Assembly: GCA_947442255.1 (NCBI GenBank)
Contig: CANEVO010000053.1
Coordinates: 1 to 27,489, forward strand
DNA: 27,489 nucleotides
Origin: Opitutia bacterium
GTDB taxonomy: Bacteria; Verrucomicrobiota; Verrucomicrobiae; Opitutales; Opitutaceae
Reading direction: 5' to 3'
In this document: positions 7,938 through 14,883 of the stretch, piece after piece
Numbering within the stretch: the stretch's first letter is position 1
How the letters are laid out: every line of letters begins with the position of its first letter
Notes under the pieces: generated by a model
Seen by the model: the letters and a program-made list of their open reading frames with translations, nothing else
The model's database searches: none
What the model was told of the DNA's origin: nothing
Translations under genes and position numbers: made by a program

Positions 7938-9251
7938 ATGTCCATCACCCTCGGCCTCGACATCGGATCCTCGTCCGTCATCGCCGGTCTGCTGCGCGGA
8001 ACCAAGGTCCTGGCCGAGTCGCCGCGCGCCTTCTTCAAGTCGCGCCATTTCGGACCCGCCGTCGAAGTCGAGCCCGCCACCCTGCTGACGGCCGTACGCA
8101 CGGCGATCGCGGGACTCGGCCCCAAGGTGCGGGAGGTCGACGCGATCGTTTTTGCCACTATGGGTCCAGCCTGGGTCGCGATGGATCGCAAAGGGCATCC
8201 GTTGACCGCCATCATCACCCATCAGGATCGGCGCAGCATCGTGGAGGCGCGCGAGCTCGAAGCCCGGCTGGGCAAGGAACGGCACCTCGAACTTTGCGGC
8301 TGCCGGCCTTTCCCCGGCGGCATCAGCTCCACGAGCTGGGCCTGGTTCCGGCGCCATCAGCCCGCGAAGCTGCGGAAGGCCGACCTCGTCGGCCACCTGA
8401 ACACCTTTCTCCATCGGCAGCTCACCGGCGCGCGGGTGATCGATCCGTCGAACGCGTCGTTCACCGGACTCTACGACACGATGACGCTCAAGGGCTGGAG
8501 CGCGGAACTCTGTGCCAACCTCGGGGTGAACGCCGCGCTCCTTCCGGAAGTCCTCGAGGCCGATGTCATCGCCGGCGAAATCACTCCCGCCGCCGCGCGG
8601 GCCTACGGGCTCAAGGCCGGCACGCCGGTCATGACCGGCTTGATGGACGGCAGCGCGGGCATGCTGTTCACCGGCGCAAAGGCGGGGCAGTTGTTCAACG
8701 TCGTGGGCTCGACCGACGTCCTCGCCCTCTGCACGGACCGGCCGAAACCGCACGAGCGCCTGTTGACCCGCGCGCTCGGCGTGGACGGAAAATGGCTCCA
8801 GGTCAGCACGCTGGCCGCGATGGCGTCATCGATCTATTGGGCGCGAGATCAATTTTTTTTTGGGATGCCCATCGCGGAGTTTCAGGCCGAGCTTCGCCGG
8901 CTCAGTCGCGCGGGTCCCAAAGCCGCGGGCTCGGTCGCGTTCGAGCCGTACATGGCCGGCGAGCGCACGAGCCTCGAGCAACGCCAGGGTGCGTTCACGG
9001 GCATCACCCTCGCGACGACGAAAACGAACCTGCTCTCCGCCATCATCGAGGGTCTCACGCGCGCCAGCGCCGACCGGCTGCCGCTGCTCGAGGCCACGGG
9101 TACTCCGCTGATGAAGACCGTCGCAGTGTCCGGCGGCTCCGATCGGCTTGACCAACTCATGCACCGCGACTGGCGCGGGTCGTGGCGGTACCGTTCGGTG
9201 ACCGACGCCACGATGCGCGGGCTGGGAATGCTCACGCCGCGGGAACGGTGA
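7938..9251 (+). CDS. FGGY-family carbohydrate kinase, xylulokinase-like
   Basis: A 437-residue cytoplasmic sugar kinase. It begins with the phosphate-1 motif GLDIGSSS (Asp8), has the sugar-site motif THQDRRS (Asp97, Arg98), the catalytic-base region GLMDGSAGMLFTG (Asp237), the phosphate-2 loop VVGSTDVL (254-261) and a C-terminal VSGGSDRLDQLM adenosine motif. Xylulokinase is the likeliest activity, since xylA and another sugar isomerase are nearby, but the length is shorter than the usual 480-500 residues and another ketose could be the substrate. ATG 7938 starts right before the conserved GLDIG; the longer frame upstream has no family support. A run of nine T at 8853-8861 encodes Phe306-308 and is unusual in this GC-rich gene. 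Confidence 0.85.
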   Translation: MSITLGLDIGSSSVIAGLLRGTKVLAESPRAFFKSRHFGPAVEVEPATLLTAVRTAIAGLGPKVREVDAIVFATMGPAWVAMDRKGHPLTAIITHQDRRSIVEARELEARLGKERHLELCGCRPFPGGISSTSWAWFRRHQPAKLRKADLVGHLNTFLHRQLTGARVIDPSNASFTGLYDTMTLKGWSAELCANLGVNAALLPEVLEADVIAGEITPAAARAYGLKAGTPVMTGLMDGSAGMLFTGAKAGQLFNVVGSTDVLALCTDRPKPHERLLTRALGVDGKWLQVSTLAAMASSIYWARDQFFFGMPIAEFQAELRRLSRAGPKAAGSVAFEPYMAGERTSLEQRQGAFTGITLATTKTNLLSAIIEGLTRASADRLPLLEATGTPLMKTVAVSGGSDRLDQLMHRDWRGSWRYRSVTDATMRGLGMLTPRER

Positions 9252-9286
9252 GATTTTCGATTTTGGATTCTCGATTTTCGATTGGG
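9252..9286 (+). repeat. ATTTTNG heptamer array after the kinase stop codon
   Basis: The array begins one base after the TGA at 9249-9251: ATTTTCG, ATTTTGG, ATTCTCG, ATTTTCG, then a decayed ATTGGGA. The same heptamers in the same order follow livF at 17410. The strong AT bias contrasts with the neighbouring genes. Confidence 0.75.
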
Positions 9287-9315
9287 ATTCGGCTTTGGCG
9301 GCGAGCGTGAGCGAG

Positions 9316-9370
9316 TGGCACGCACGAGGTCTTGCCGGATCCGATTTCATGGGTCGGGAGACCCATGCCA
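9316..9370. repeat. Composite GGGTC palindrome, second copy
   Basis: The 3' half is the palindrome CATGGGTC-GGGA-GACCCATG at 9348-9367. The 5' half (TGGCACG...GAGGTC) is a decayed partner palindrome, and the spacer CCGGATCCGATTT resembles the spacer of the copy at 4068-4128 read on its minus strand. The outer ends TGGCA and TGCCA are also shared. This indicates one two-palindrome unit and not chance hairpins. Confidence 0.65.
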
Positions 9371-9438
9371 CTTCCCAGCCATGTTTGCGTCCCATTTTTG
9401 ATCTTCACACTTCGCCGAGGGCAGCCCGGACTGACGGC

Positions 9439-10056
9439 ATGCCGACGCGTGCGTGGTTCCCGACCTACATTTACTGCGAGCCGTTGCAGCCCACCGGCCT
9501 GACCCGGTTGAACACCGAACTCGCCGAGGAGTGCCGGCGGCTCCGCAAGTTCGACGCTGCCGGGCGGCGCTGGTCCACGAAAAACTATCCGGGCGGCTAC
9601 ACGAGTTATGCCTCGATGAATGAGCTGCACCGCTTCTCCAGCACCTTCGCCGCGCTCGAGAAGAAGCTCACTCGGCACGTGCGCTCGTTTGCCCGGGAAC
9701 TCGACATGGATCTGCGCGGCCGGGCGATCCGGTTGACCGATCTCTGGGTCAACATCATGCCGGAAACCGCGGCCCATTCGCTGCACCTGCATCCGCTCTC
9801 CTTCATCAGCGGCACCTATTATGTGGCGACACCCAAGGGCTGCCCCGGATTGAAGTTCGAGGATCCCCGGCTGAGCAAATTCATGGCGGCGCCCCCGAAA
9901 CTCGCGGCCGCCCGGCGCGAGAACCTGCGCCACATCACATATCCCGCCGAAGCCGGAAACGTGATCCTCTTCGAGAGCTGGCTGCGCCACGAGGTGCCGG
10001 CCAATCGCGTCACCGAGGAGCGGATCAGCGTCAGCTTCAATTTCAACTGGAGTTAG
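9439..10056 (+). CDS. Putative 2OG-Fe(II) oxygenase, TIGR02466 type
   Basis: A 205-residue protein. It opens with WFPTYIYCEPL, as this family does, and carries HSLHLHPLSFISGTYYV (113-129), PGLKFEDPR (136-144), NVILFESWLRHEVPANR (174-190) and EERISVSFNFNW at the C-terminus. By family pattern, His116/His118 and His184 are candidate iron ligands and Arg195 the 2-oxoglutarate contact. Members are thought to hydroxylate an unknown substrate with O2 and 2-oxoglutarate. ATG 9439 is chosen because the open frame upstream runs through the composite repeat. A strong double hairpin follows directly. No obvious functional partner is adjacent. Confidence 0.85.
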   Translation: MPTRAWFPTYIYCEPLQPTGLTRLNTELAEECRRLRKFDAAGRRWSTKNYPGGYTSYASMNELHRFSSTFAALEKKLTRHVRSFARELDMDLRGRAIRLTDLWVNIMPETAAHSLHLHPLSFISGTYYVATPKGCPGLKFEDPRLSKFMAAPPKLAAARRENLRHITYPAEAGNVILFESWLRHEVPANRVTEERISVSFNFNWS

Positions 10057-10108
10057 TTTTTCGCCGCGCGAAAAACTAAAAAGCCCGCCGCGGCAATCCG
10101 CGGCGGGC
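10053..10108. terminator. Double-hairpin bidirectional terminator
   Basis: Two perfect hairpins lie side by side between convergent genes. The first (10053-10079) has a 12-bp stem TTAGTTTTTCGC with its complement around CGC; its A/T-rich base supplies a T tract in both directions. The second (10083-10108) has the 11-bp stem GCCCGCCGCGG around CAAT. The first hairpin overlaps the oxygenase TAG stop codon. Confidence 0.8.
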
Positions 10109-10132
10109 AGCAAGTTTCCCCGAGAGCCGGGC

Positions 10133-10738
10133 TCAATGCCGGCGACCGTGACCGCGGACGTGACCGCGGTCGCCACCGATACCACGATGGCCGTGGTTCG
10201 GGCCGTAAAAACGCGGACCGTAAGACGGACCGAAGCCGATCATGATGGACGGACGCGGCTCGACGTAGACCACGCGGGGCGGAGCCTGCACGTAAACGAC
10301 CCGAGGGGCCGGTTCGACGTAGACCACTTGCGGCGGGGCGTGGACGATTTGCGGGGGATTCGTGAAAAACGTGGGGGCGTCAGCCACCATCGGCGCGTTC
10401 GGCACGGTCGGGGCCTGGACCACGACCTGACCGGGATGGCCATAGACCACCTGTCCGGGTTGCATGTAAACGGGCTGGCTCTGTCCGTAGACGACCGGCG
10501 AAGGGGTCGTTTGATAAACGCGTTGGGAATCGACCACCGAACCGACGACCGCGCCGGCCACCGCCCCGAGGGCGATGCCTCCGGCCCAGTGATGGCCGTT
10601 GTGTCCGCCGATCAAACCACCGGCGATGGCACCCAGCACCGCACCCGTTGTGGTCGACGGGCGATAGACTTGTGCGTGGGCTGTCCCGGCTGTGCCGGCG
10701 GCCACCGCGAGCGAAACTGCGACGAGAAGTGTTTTCAT
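10133..10738 (-). CDS. Gly-zipper envelope protein with VVYVE/Q repeats
   Basis: A 201-residue secreted protein. The signal peptide MKTLLVAVSLAVAAGTAGTAHA is probably cleaved before QVYRPS. Residues about 32-70 (GAVLGAIAGGLIGG ... GAVAGAVVGSVVDS) form a glycine-zipper hairpin typical of 17-kDa-antigen/YMGG outer-membrane proteins, which insert into or line the outer membrane. Residues about 130-165 hold three tandem decamer-like units built on PxVVYVE/Q, rich in Pro and Tyr. The end is rich in His, Gly and Arg (GHRGIGGDRGHVRGHGRRH). It is likely monocistronic, with the double terminator after its stop. Exact function is unknown. Confidence 0.8.
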   Translation of the reverse strand: MKTLLVAVSLAVAAGTAGTAHAQVYRPSTTTGAVLGAIAGGLIGGHNGHHWAGGIALGAVAGAVVGSVVDSQRVYQTTPSPVVYGQSQPVYMQPGQVVYGHPGQVVVQAPTVPNAPMVADAPTFFTNPPQIVHAPPQVVYVEPAPRVVYVQAPPRVVYVEPRPSIMIGFGPSYGPRFYGPNHGHRGIGGDRGHVRGHGRRH

Positions 10739-10873
10739 TGCGTGGATGAGACGGCCCTCCCGGGCGGTGTATTCAGTCGATTCGACGAAAATTAAAATCC
10801 GAACCCCGGTAAGAAACCGCCCCGGGTGCTTTGTGCTGCGAAAATCGGGGGTGGCTCAACCCAGGCATCCGGA

Positions 10874-10973
10874 GTTGGACAGGATTCACAGGATGGCAGG
10901 CAGGATGGAGCCGGAGGCCGGGAGGCCTTCATCCTGTAAAATCCTGCGCCCGATTCCTGTCCATCCTGTCAAC
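10874..10973. repeat. Inverted repeat built from CAGGAT words
   Basis: The left arm (10874-10909) repeats ACAGGATTC, ACAGGATGG, CAGGATGG. The right arm (about 10929-10973), on the minus strand, reads GTTGACAGGATGGACAGGAA and then GCAGGATTTTACAGGATGA. Both arms start GTT-GGACAGGAT or GTTGACAGGAT and face each other around a GC-rich loop. The style matches 'acaggattnacaggat' repeats known from many environmental genomes. It occupies the 273-bp gap between two minus-strand genes. Confidence 0.7.
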
Positions 10974-11011
10974 GGCTCGAGCTCTGGGGGCCCGCGTCCT
11001 GCGCGTCCACC

Positions 11012-12124
11012 TCACCTCAGCCGGGCGAAAAACCACGCCGCCAGCGTCGCCATCCAGGCATGCGGCAGCCAGGCGGCCACCACGGGCTCGACGATCTGCT
11101 TGGTTGCGAGCGACGAGGCGAAATTCGTGAAGAGATAATAGAGCACGAACAGGCCGATCGACTTCGAGACGCCGACCGCGGGATTCACGCGCACCCCGGC
11201 GATCGCGAAGGGAATCGCGATCGCGATCACGATCAGCGGCCCAATCGTGTCGGCGATCAATCCGTAGAAGCGCACCGCGTAAGCCACGACCTTCGGGCTG
11301 CGCTCAGCCTCAAGGTAAGTCATGATCTCCCGCAACTCATGGAGCGACAAATCGACCGCACGCCGGTCGACCAGCAGCATGCGCTGCGGGTCCTCGCGAT
11401 ACCCGGCTTCCGATCTCTGCGCGAACGGCTTCGAGCCGATCTGTTCCCCGGTCTCCGGCAGAAAGCTCAGTTCGCGGCCATCCTTGAACACCCACCCGCG
11501 GGCAATCGGATCGAACCACGCCTCGGCGGCCACCAGCCGGGTGTGTTCGCGTCGCTTCGCGTCGAGGATCGAAACGGCCACGCCGTACGCCCGCTCGTTG
11601 AACTGGCTGTAACGGTTGAAAAACCACAGGCGCCCATCGGTCCGGTTGTCGAAGGCGACGCTGTAAACGACCCCAATGCGATCGCGCCGCGTGGACTTCG
11701 ACTCATGCCGGAACCGCAGATGATCGAAGAGGGCTTCGGAGCTCTCCACCGACCAGGGTACGATGGTGGTGTTGAGCCACCAGGTGAGCCCGCAACAGAA
11801 CACGCCGATCACCCAAATCGGCGCGGTGAGCCGCAGGAACCCCATCCCGGCGTTCCGCATCGCGGTGAACTCGTTCGCGCGATGGAGCTTCCCCAGCGTG
11901 TAGAGCAGCGAGAGCAACAGCGCGATTGGCAGGACCACCGCGAGGAAGCTGGGAATCGTCACGGCGATGTACTGGGAGATCTCCCACATGCTCGCATCGA
12001 TTTCCCTCAGGTCCTGGAACTTGTCGTAGAGGACCTGGATCAGCAGCAGCCCCGAGGTGCTCGCAAGGACCAGCCCCAGAAATTGCAGCCATTCCCGCAG
12101 CAGGTGCCGATCGAACGTGTTCAC
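11012..12124 (-). CDS. LptF/LptG (YjgP/YjgQ) family permease
   Basis: A 370-residue inner-membrane protein. N-terminal FDRHLLREWLQFLGLVLAST is the usual opening of LptG-type subunits, followed by membrane segments at about residues 15-40, 52-75 and 95-120, a periplasmic beta-jellyroll-like middle with DGRLWFFNRYSQFN and GWVFKDGRELSFLPETG, and three C-terminal membrane segments. LptF and LptG form the membrane part of the LptB2FG complex that extracts lipopolysaccharide. Only one such gene is here, so it must pair with a copy elsewhere. GTG 12124 (VNTFDRHLL) is preferred because it matches the family N-terminus; GTG 12148 is possible. It diverges from livJ across about 108 bp, which should hold both promoters, though none is clear. 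Confidence 0.85.
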   Translation of the reverse strand: MNTFDRHLLREWLQFLGLVLASTSGLLLIQVLYDKFQDLREIDASMWEISQYIAVTIPSFLAVVLPIALLLSLLYTLGKLHRANEFTAMRNAGMGFLRLTAPIWVIGVFCCGLTWWLNTTIVPWSVESSEALFDHLRFRHESKSTRRDRIGVVYSVAFDNRTDGRLWFFNRYSQFNERAYGVAVSILDAKRREHTRLVAAEAWFDPIARGWVFKDGRELSFLPETGEQIGSKPFAQRSEAGYREDPQRMLLVDRRAVDLSLHELREIMTYLEAERSPKVVAYAVRFYGLIADTIGPLIVIAIAIPFAIAGVRVNPAVGVSKSIGLFVLYYLFTNFASSLATKQIVEPVVAAWLPHAWMATLAAWFFARLR

Positions 12125-12232
12125 CCCGCCAGCAAACGCCGCCGGCACCCGAGCGCAAAGCCCAAACAGCAGGGTTGAAAACGCCCCGGCGCCTTTGTTG
12201 TCTCACGCGCTCAGGAAACCGTCTTCCTCTCC

Positions 12233-13402
12233 ATGACTTTCTCCCTTCGGTCCTCTTTGCTCGCGGGCGTCACCGCCGGTCTTTTAGTCCTCGCCGGCTG
12301 CTCCAAAGCGCCGGCCCCCGCGGGCGGTTTCGGCGCTTCGACCGAATCGATCAAGGTCGGTGAGTTCGCCTCGTTGACCGGCAAGGAAGCCGCGTTCGGC
12401 CAGTCGTCCCACAAGGGCGTAGTCCTCGCCATCGAGGAAATCAACGCCGCCGGCGGCGTGCTCGGCCGCAAACTGGAACTGGTCTCGGAGGACAACCAGT
12501 CGAGGCCCGGCGAATCCGCGACGATCGTCAAGAAGCTCATCTCCCGCGACAAGGTTGTCGCCATCCTCGGCGAGGTCGCGTCCAGCCGCTCGCTCGAGGC
12601 CGCCCCGATTTGCCAGGCCGCCCGCATTCCCCAGATCTCGCCGTCCTCAACCAACCCTGCAGTCACCGAGACGGGCGACTACATTTTCCGGGTCTGCTTC
12701 ATCGATCCTTTCCAGGGCGTCGTGATGGCGAAGTTCGCGAAGGACACGCTGAAGATTCGCCGGGTCGCGGTCCTGACGTCGGTCTCGTCCGCCTACAGCG
12801 TCGGCCTGGCCAAGTATTTCACGGAGCGTTTCACCGGTGACGGCGGCACCATCCCTCTCGAACAGAAGTATTCCGAGGGCGACAAGGATTTCAAAGCCCA
12901 GCTCACCGCGATCAAGGCGGCGGGCGTGGAGGGAATCTTCGTTCCTGGCTACTACACCGAGGCGGCGCTGATCTGCAAACAGGCCCGGGACCTCGGACTC
13001 ACCATCCCGCTCTTCGGCGGCGACGGCTGGGAAGCCCCGCAGTTGATCGAGATCGGCGGCAAGGCCGTCGAAGGCTGCTACTATTCGACGCACTATTCCC
13101 CGGAGAACCAGAGCTCGGCGGTGTCCAGCTTCATCCAGAAATTCAAGCAGCGCTGGAACGGCGAGGTGCCGGATGCCATGGCCGCGCTCAGCTACGATTC
13201 CGCGCAGGTGCTCGCCGACGCGATCAAGCGGGCCCAGTCCACCGACGGCCCGAAGGTCCGCGACGCCCTCGCCGCCACCAAGGACTTCGCCGGCGTGACC
13301 GGCAACACCACCCTCGACGCCAAGCGGAACGCCACGAAGTCGGCCGTCGTCGTGACGATCAAGGACGGGGTGTTCAAGTTCGTGGAGACAGTCGCGCCGT
13401 GA
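12233..13402 (+). CDS. livJ: Branched-chain amino-acid ABC transporter, substrate-binding lipoprotein
   Basis: A 389-residue periplasmic binding protein. The lipobox VLAGC puts the lipidated cysteine at residue 23, so it is tethered to a membrane. The mature part opens with IKVGEFASLTGKEAAFGQSSHKGVVLAIEEINAAGGVLGRKLELVSEDNQSRPGE, the standard Leu/Ile/Val-binding fold (Peripla_BP_6), followed by AILGEVASSRSLEAAPICQAARIPQISPSSTNP and the YSEGDKDFKAQLTAIKAAGVEGIFVPGYYTEA hinge region. It delivers a substrate, probably a branched-chain or related amino acid, to LivHM. It is the first gene of the liv operon, and ATG 12233 begins the signal peptide. The next transporter gene is 590 bp away because a repeat-enclosed cassette lies between; the other liv genes overlap or nearly touch. 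Confidence 0.93.
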   Translation: MTFSLRSSLLAGVTAGLLVLAGCSKAPAPAGGFGASTESIKVGEFASLTGKEAAFGQSSHKGVVLAIEEINAAGGVLGRKLELVSEDNQSRPGESATIVKKLISRDKVVAILGEVASSRSLEAAPICQAARIPQISPSSTNPAVTETGDYIFRVCFIDPFQGVVMAKFAKDTLKIRRVAVLTSVSSAYSVGLAKYFTERFTGDGGTIPLEQKYSEGDKDFKAQLTAIKAAGVEGIFVPGYYTEAALICKQARDLGLTIPLFGGDGWEAPQLIEIGGKAVEGCYYSTHYSPENQSSAVSSFIQKFKQRWNGEVPDAMAALSYDSAQVLADAIKRAQSTDGPKVRDALAATKDFAGVTGNTTLDAKRNATKSAVVVTIKDGVFKFVETVAP

Positions 13403-13418
13403 GGTAGGGAAATGCTTG

Positions 13419-13478
13419 GTTGAGAGTTGAGAGCTGAGAGTTGGGTAAAGTTGAGAGTTGAGGGTTGGGAGCTGAGAG
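13419..13478 (+). repeat. Left GYTGRGA heptamer array
   Basis: Eight heptamers and one spacer: GTTGAGA, GTTGAGA, GCTGAGA, GTTGGGT, AAA, GTTGAGA, GTTGAGG, GTTGGGA, GCTGAGA, then G. The array starts 16 bp after the livJ stop. Its complement forms the right array at 13908-13972, so the two can pair. The period is strictly 7 nt apart from the AAA. Confidence 0.9.
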
Positions 13479-13552
13479 TCCCGATCTTCAGACCCCCTTT
13501 TCCGGGAGTCTTCGAGGTTGAGGGCAAGACGTGAACATTTTCGAGTCCGGCA

Positions 13553-13903
13553 GTGTTCAACTTTGAAAGGCTCGAAGTCTGGCAGAAGGCCATCGTCTTT
13601 GCCGGCCTCGTCTACGAGCGAACCCGGGCCTTTCCTGCCTCAGAATGCTTCGGGCTCACGAGCCAGCTCAGGCGTGCGGCCAATTCCGTTGCTTCGAATA
13701 TTGCTGAGGGCGCCTCGCGACCCTCCGCGGACTTCGCCAAGTTTCTTGGGTACGCGTGCGGCTCGCTCTATGAGGTCGTAACGCAGATGAAAATCGCCGA
13801 GAATGAGGACTTTCTCGCCAAGGCGGACTACGACCACATGTATAGACAAGCGGAGGAAATCAGCCGAATGCTCAGCGGCTTGCGGCGGTCACTCCGCCAT
13901 TGA
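13553..13903 (+). CDS. Four-helix-bundle protein, 23S rRNA intervening-sequence (IVP) type
   Basis: A 116-residue protein. MFNFERLEVWQKA, FPASECFGLTSQLRRAANSVASNIAEG (27-53), FAKFLGYACGSLYE (61-74) and the helical ending MYRQAEEISRMLSGL are the signature of TIGR02436 proteins, first found inside 23S rRNA intervening sequences; the Avd protein of diversity-generating retroelements has the same fold. Related proteins form ring-shaped oligomers and bind nucleic acid; the role of stand-alone copies is unknown. All conserved blocks are present, so it looks intact. The start is GTG 13553, which fits the family N-terminus, without a Shine-Dalgarno sequence. Its position between livJ and livH, enclosed by heptamer arrays, is unusual and has no link to transport. 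Confidence 0.9.
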   Translation: MFNFERLEVWQKAIVFAGLVYERTRAFPASECFGLTSQLRRAANSVASNIAEGASRPSADFAKFLGYACGSLYEVVTQMKIAENEDFLAKADYDHMYRQAEEISRMLSGLRRSLRH

Positions 13904-13907
13904 AGGC

Positions 13908-13972
13908 TCTCAACCCTCATCTCTCAGCCGCCTCAGCTCTCAACTCTCAACTCTCAGCTCTCAACTCTCAAC
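13908..13972 (-). repeat. Right heptamer array, inverted relative to the left
   Basis: On the plus strand: TCTCAAC, CCTCATC, TCTCAGC, a CG spacer, CCTCAGC, TCTCAAC twice, TCTCAGC, TCTCAAC twice. This is nine units of the complement of GYTGRGA. It ends 20 nt before the livH start, followed by C7-T-C8 (13977-13992). Confidence 0.9.
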
Positions 13973-13992
13973 TCTTCCCCCCCTCCCCCCCC

Positions 13993-14883
13993 TTGTCCGA
14001 ATTTCTCCAGCAACTCCTCAACGGCCTCTCGCTCGGCGCCATCTATGCGCTGATCGCCCTGGGCTACACGATGGTGTACGGGGTGCTGAGGTTCATCAAT
14101 TTCGCGCATGCCGACGTCTTCATGGTCGGGGCGTTCATCGGATATTACATGGGCCAGCGGCTGCCGCAGGGCACCATCTGGGGCGGGCTGATCGTCCTCA
14201 CGGTCGCCATGGCGGGATGCGCCCTGCTCGGGATGCTGATTGAGCGGCTGGCCTATCGCCGGCTGCGCGGCGGCCCCACCCTCAACGTGCTGATCACGGC
14301 CATCGGCGTGTCCCTGCTTCTCGAATACTCGGGCCAGGTTTTCTTCGGCGCCGCCCCACGCACGTTCCCCGCCGTGTTTCCGGTCAGCACCTTTCACCTC
14401 GGCCCGGTCGTGGTCTCCACCAACCAGGTGATCGTGATCGTGGTGGCGGTCCTGCTGATGGTCGCGCTCGAGCTGATCGTCTACCGCACGAAGATGGGGA
14501 CCGCGATGCGCGCCGTGGCCTTGAACCCGAAGGCCGCCCAACTCGTCGGGATCAACAACGACGTCGTCATCTCCTTCACCTTCGGGCTCGGCTCGGCCCT
14601 CGCCGCCGCCGGGGGCATCCTTTACGCGCTCAACTACCCGTCAATCGATCCGATGATGGGCGTGATGCCCGGCCTCAAGGCCTTCGTCGCCGCCATCCTG
14701 GGCGGCATCGGCAACATCCCCGGCGCCGCGCTGGGCGGACTGATTCTGGGCACGGTCGAGACCTTCATCGGCGGCAGCCAGTGGTCGACCTACAAGGACG
14801 CGATCGCCTTCGCGATTCTGATTACGATCCTGCTGTTCCGCCCGGCCGGGCTGCTCGGCAAGTTCACGGTGGAGAAAGTCTGA
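13993..14883 (+). CDS. livH: Branched-chain amino-acid ABC transporter permease LivH
   Basis: A 296-residue inner-membrane permease. The family pattern is clear: LQQLLNGLSLGAIYALIALGYTMVYGVLRFINFAHADVFMVGAF at the N-terminus, RPLRGG-type YRRLRGGPTLNVLITAIGVSLLL, TKMGTAMRAVALNPKAAQLVGIN in the cytoplasmic coupling loop, and GLKAFVAAILGGIGNIPGAALGG near the end. It forms the channel with LivM. TTG 13993 is chosen because family members begin with SEFLQQLLNGL-like residues; a longer frame from 13900 only translates the heptamer array (SALNSQL repeated). No Shine-Dalgarno is present; the leader is pyrimidine-rich with C7 and C8 tracts. The stop overlaps the livM start (ATGA). Confidence 0.93.
   Translation: MSEFLQQLLNGLSLGAIYALIALGYTMVYGVLRFINFAHADVFMVGAFIGYYMGQRLPQGTIWGGLIVLTVAMAGCALLGMLIERLAYRRLRGGPTLNVLITAIGVSLLLEYSGQVFFGAAPRTFPAVFPVSTFHLGPVVVSTNQVIVIVVAVLLMVALELIVYRTKMGTAMRAVALNPKAAQLVGINNDVVISFTFGLGSALAAAGGILYALNYPSIDPMMGVMPGLKAFVAAILGGIGNIPGAALGGLILGTVETFIGGSQWSTYKDAIAFAILITILLFRPAGLLGKFTVEKV

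Larger units (their letters stand above)
13419..13972 (+). mobile_element. Candidate IVS-like cassette: four-helix-bundle gene between inverted heptamer arrays
   Basis: The unit consists of the left array (13419-13478), a 74-bp leader, the IVP-type ORF (13553-13903) and the right array (13908-13972), which starts 4 bp after the ORF stop. The arrays are reverse complements of each other over about 60 bp with mismatches, so the transcript could form a long stem with the ORF in the loop. Intervening sequences of 23S rRNA have this same layout and the same ORF family. I infer a mobile or RNA-level element inserted in the liv operon. No target-site duplication or transposase was found, so mobility is unproven. 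Confidence 0.5.

Noticed and set aside
10053..10108. Mobile repeat
   Set aside because: The two hairpins do not recur in the window and sit between convergent genes with A/T tracts, so a bidirectional terminator explains them better.
13553..13903. Diversity-generating retroelement accessory gene (avd)
   Set aside because: The fold family is shared with Avd, but no reverse transcriptase, template repeat or variable repeat lies in the window.
13419..13972. CRISPR array
   Set aside because: The repeats are contiguous 7-mers without unique spacers and there are no cas genes.
13900..13992. N-terminal extension of LivH starting at TTG 13900, overlapping the IVP stop
   Set aside because: It translates the heptamer array (SALNSQL repeated). 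LivH proteins begin at the SEFLQQLLNGL segment, so the TTG at 13993 is preferred.
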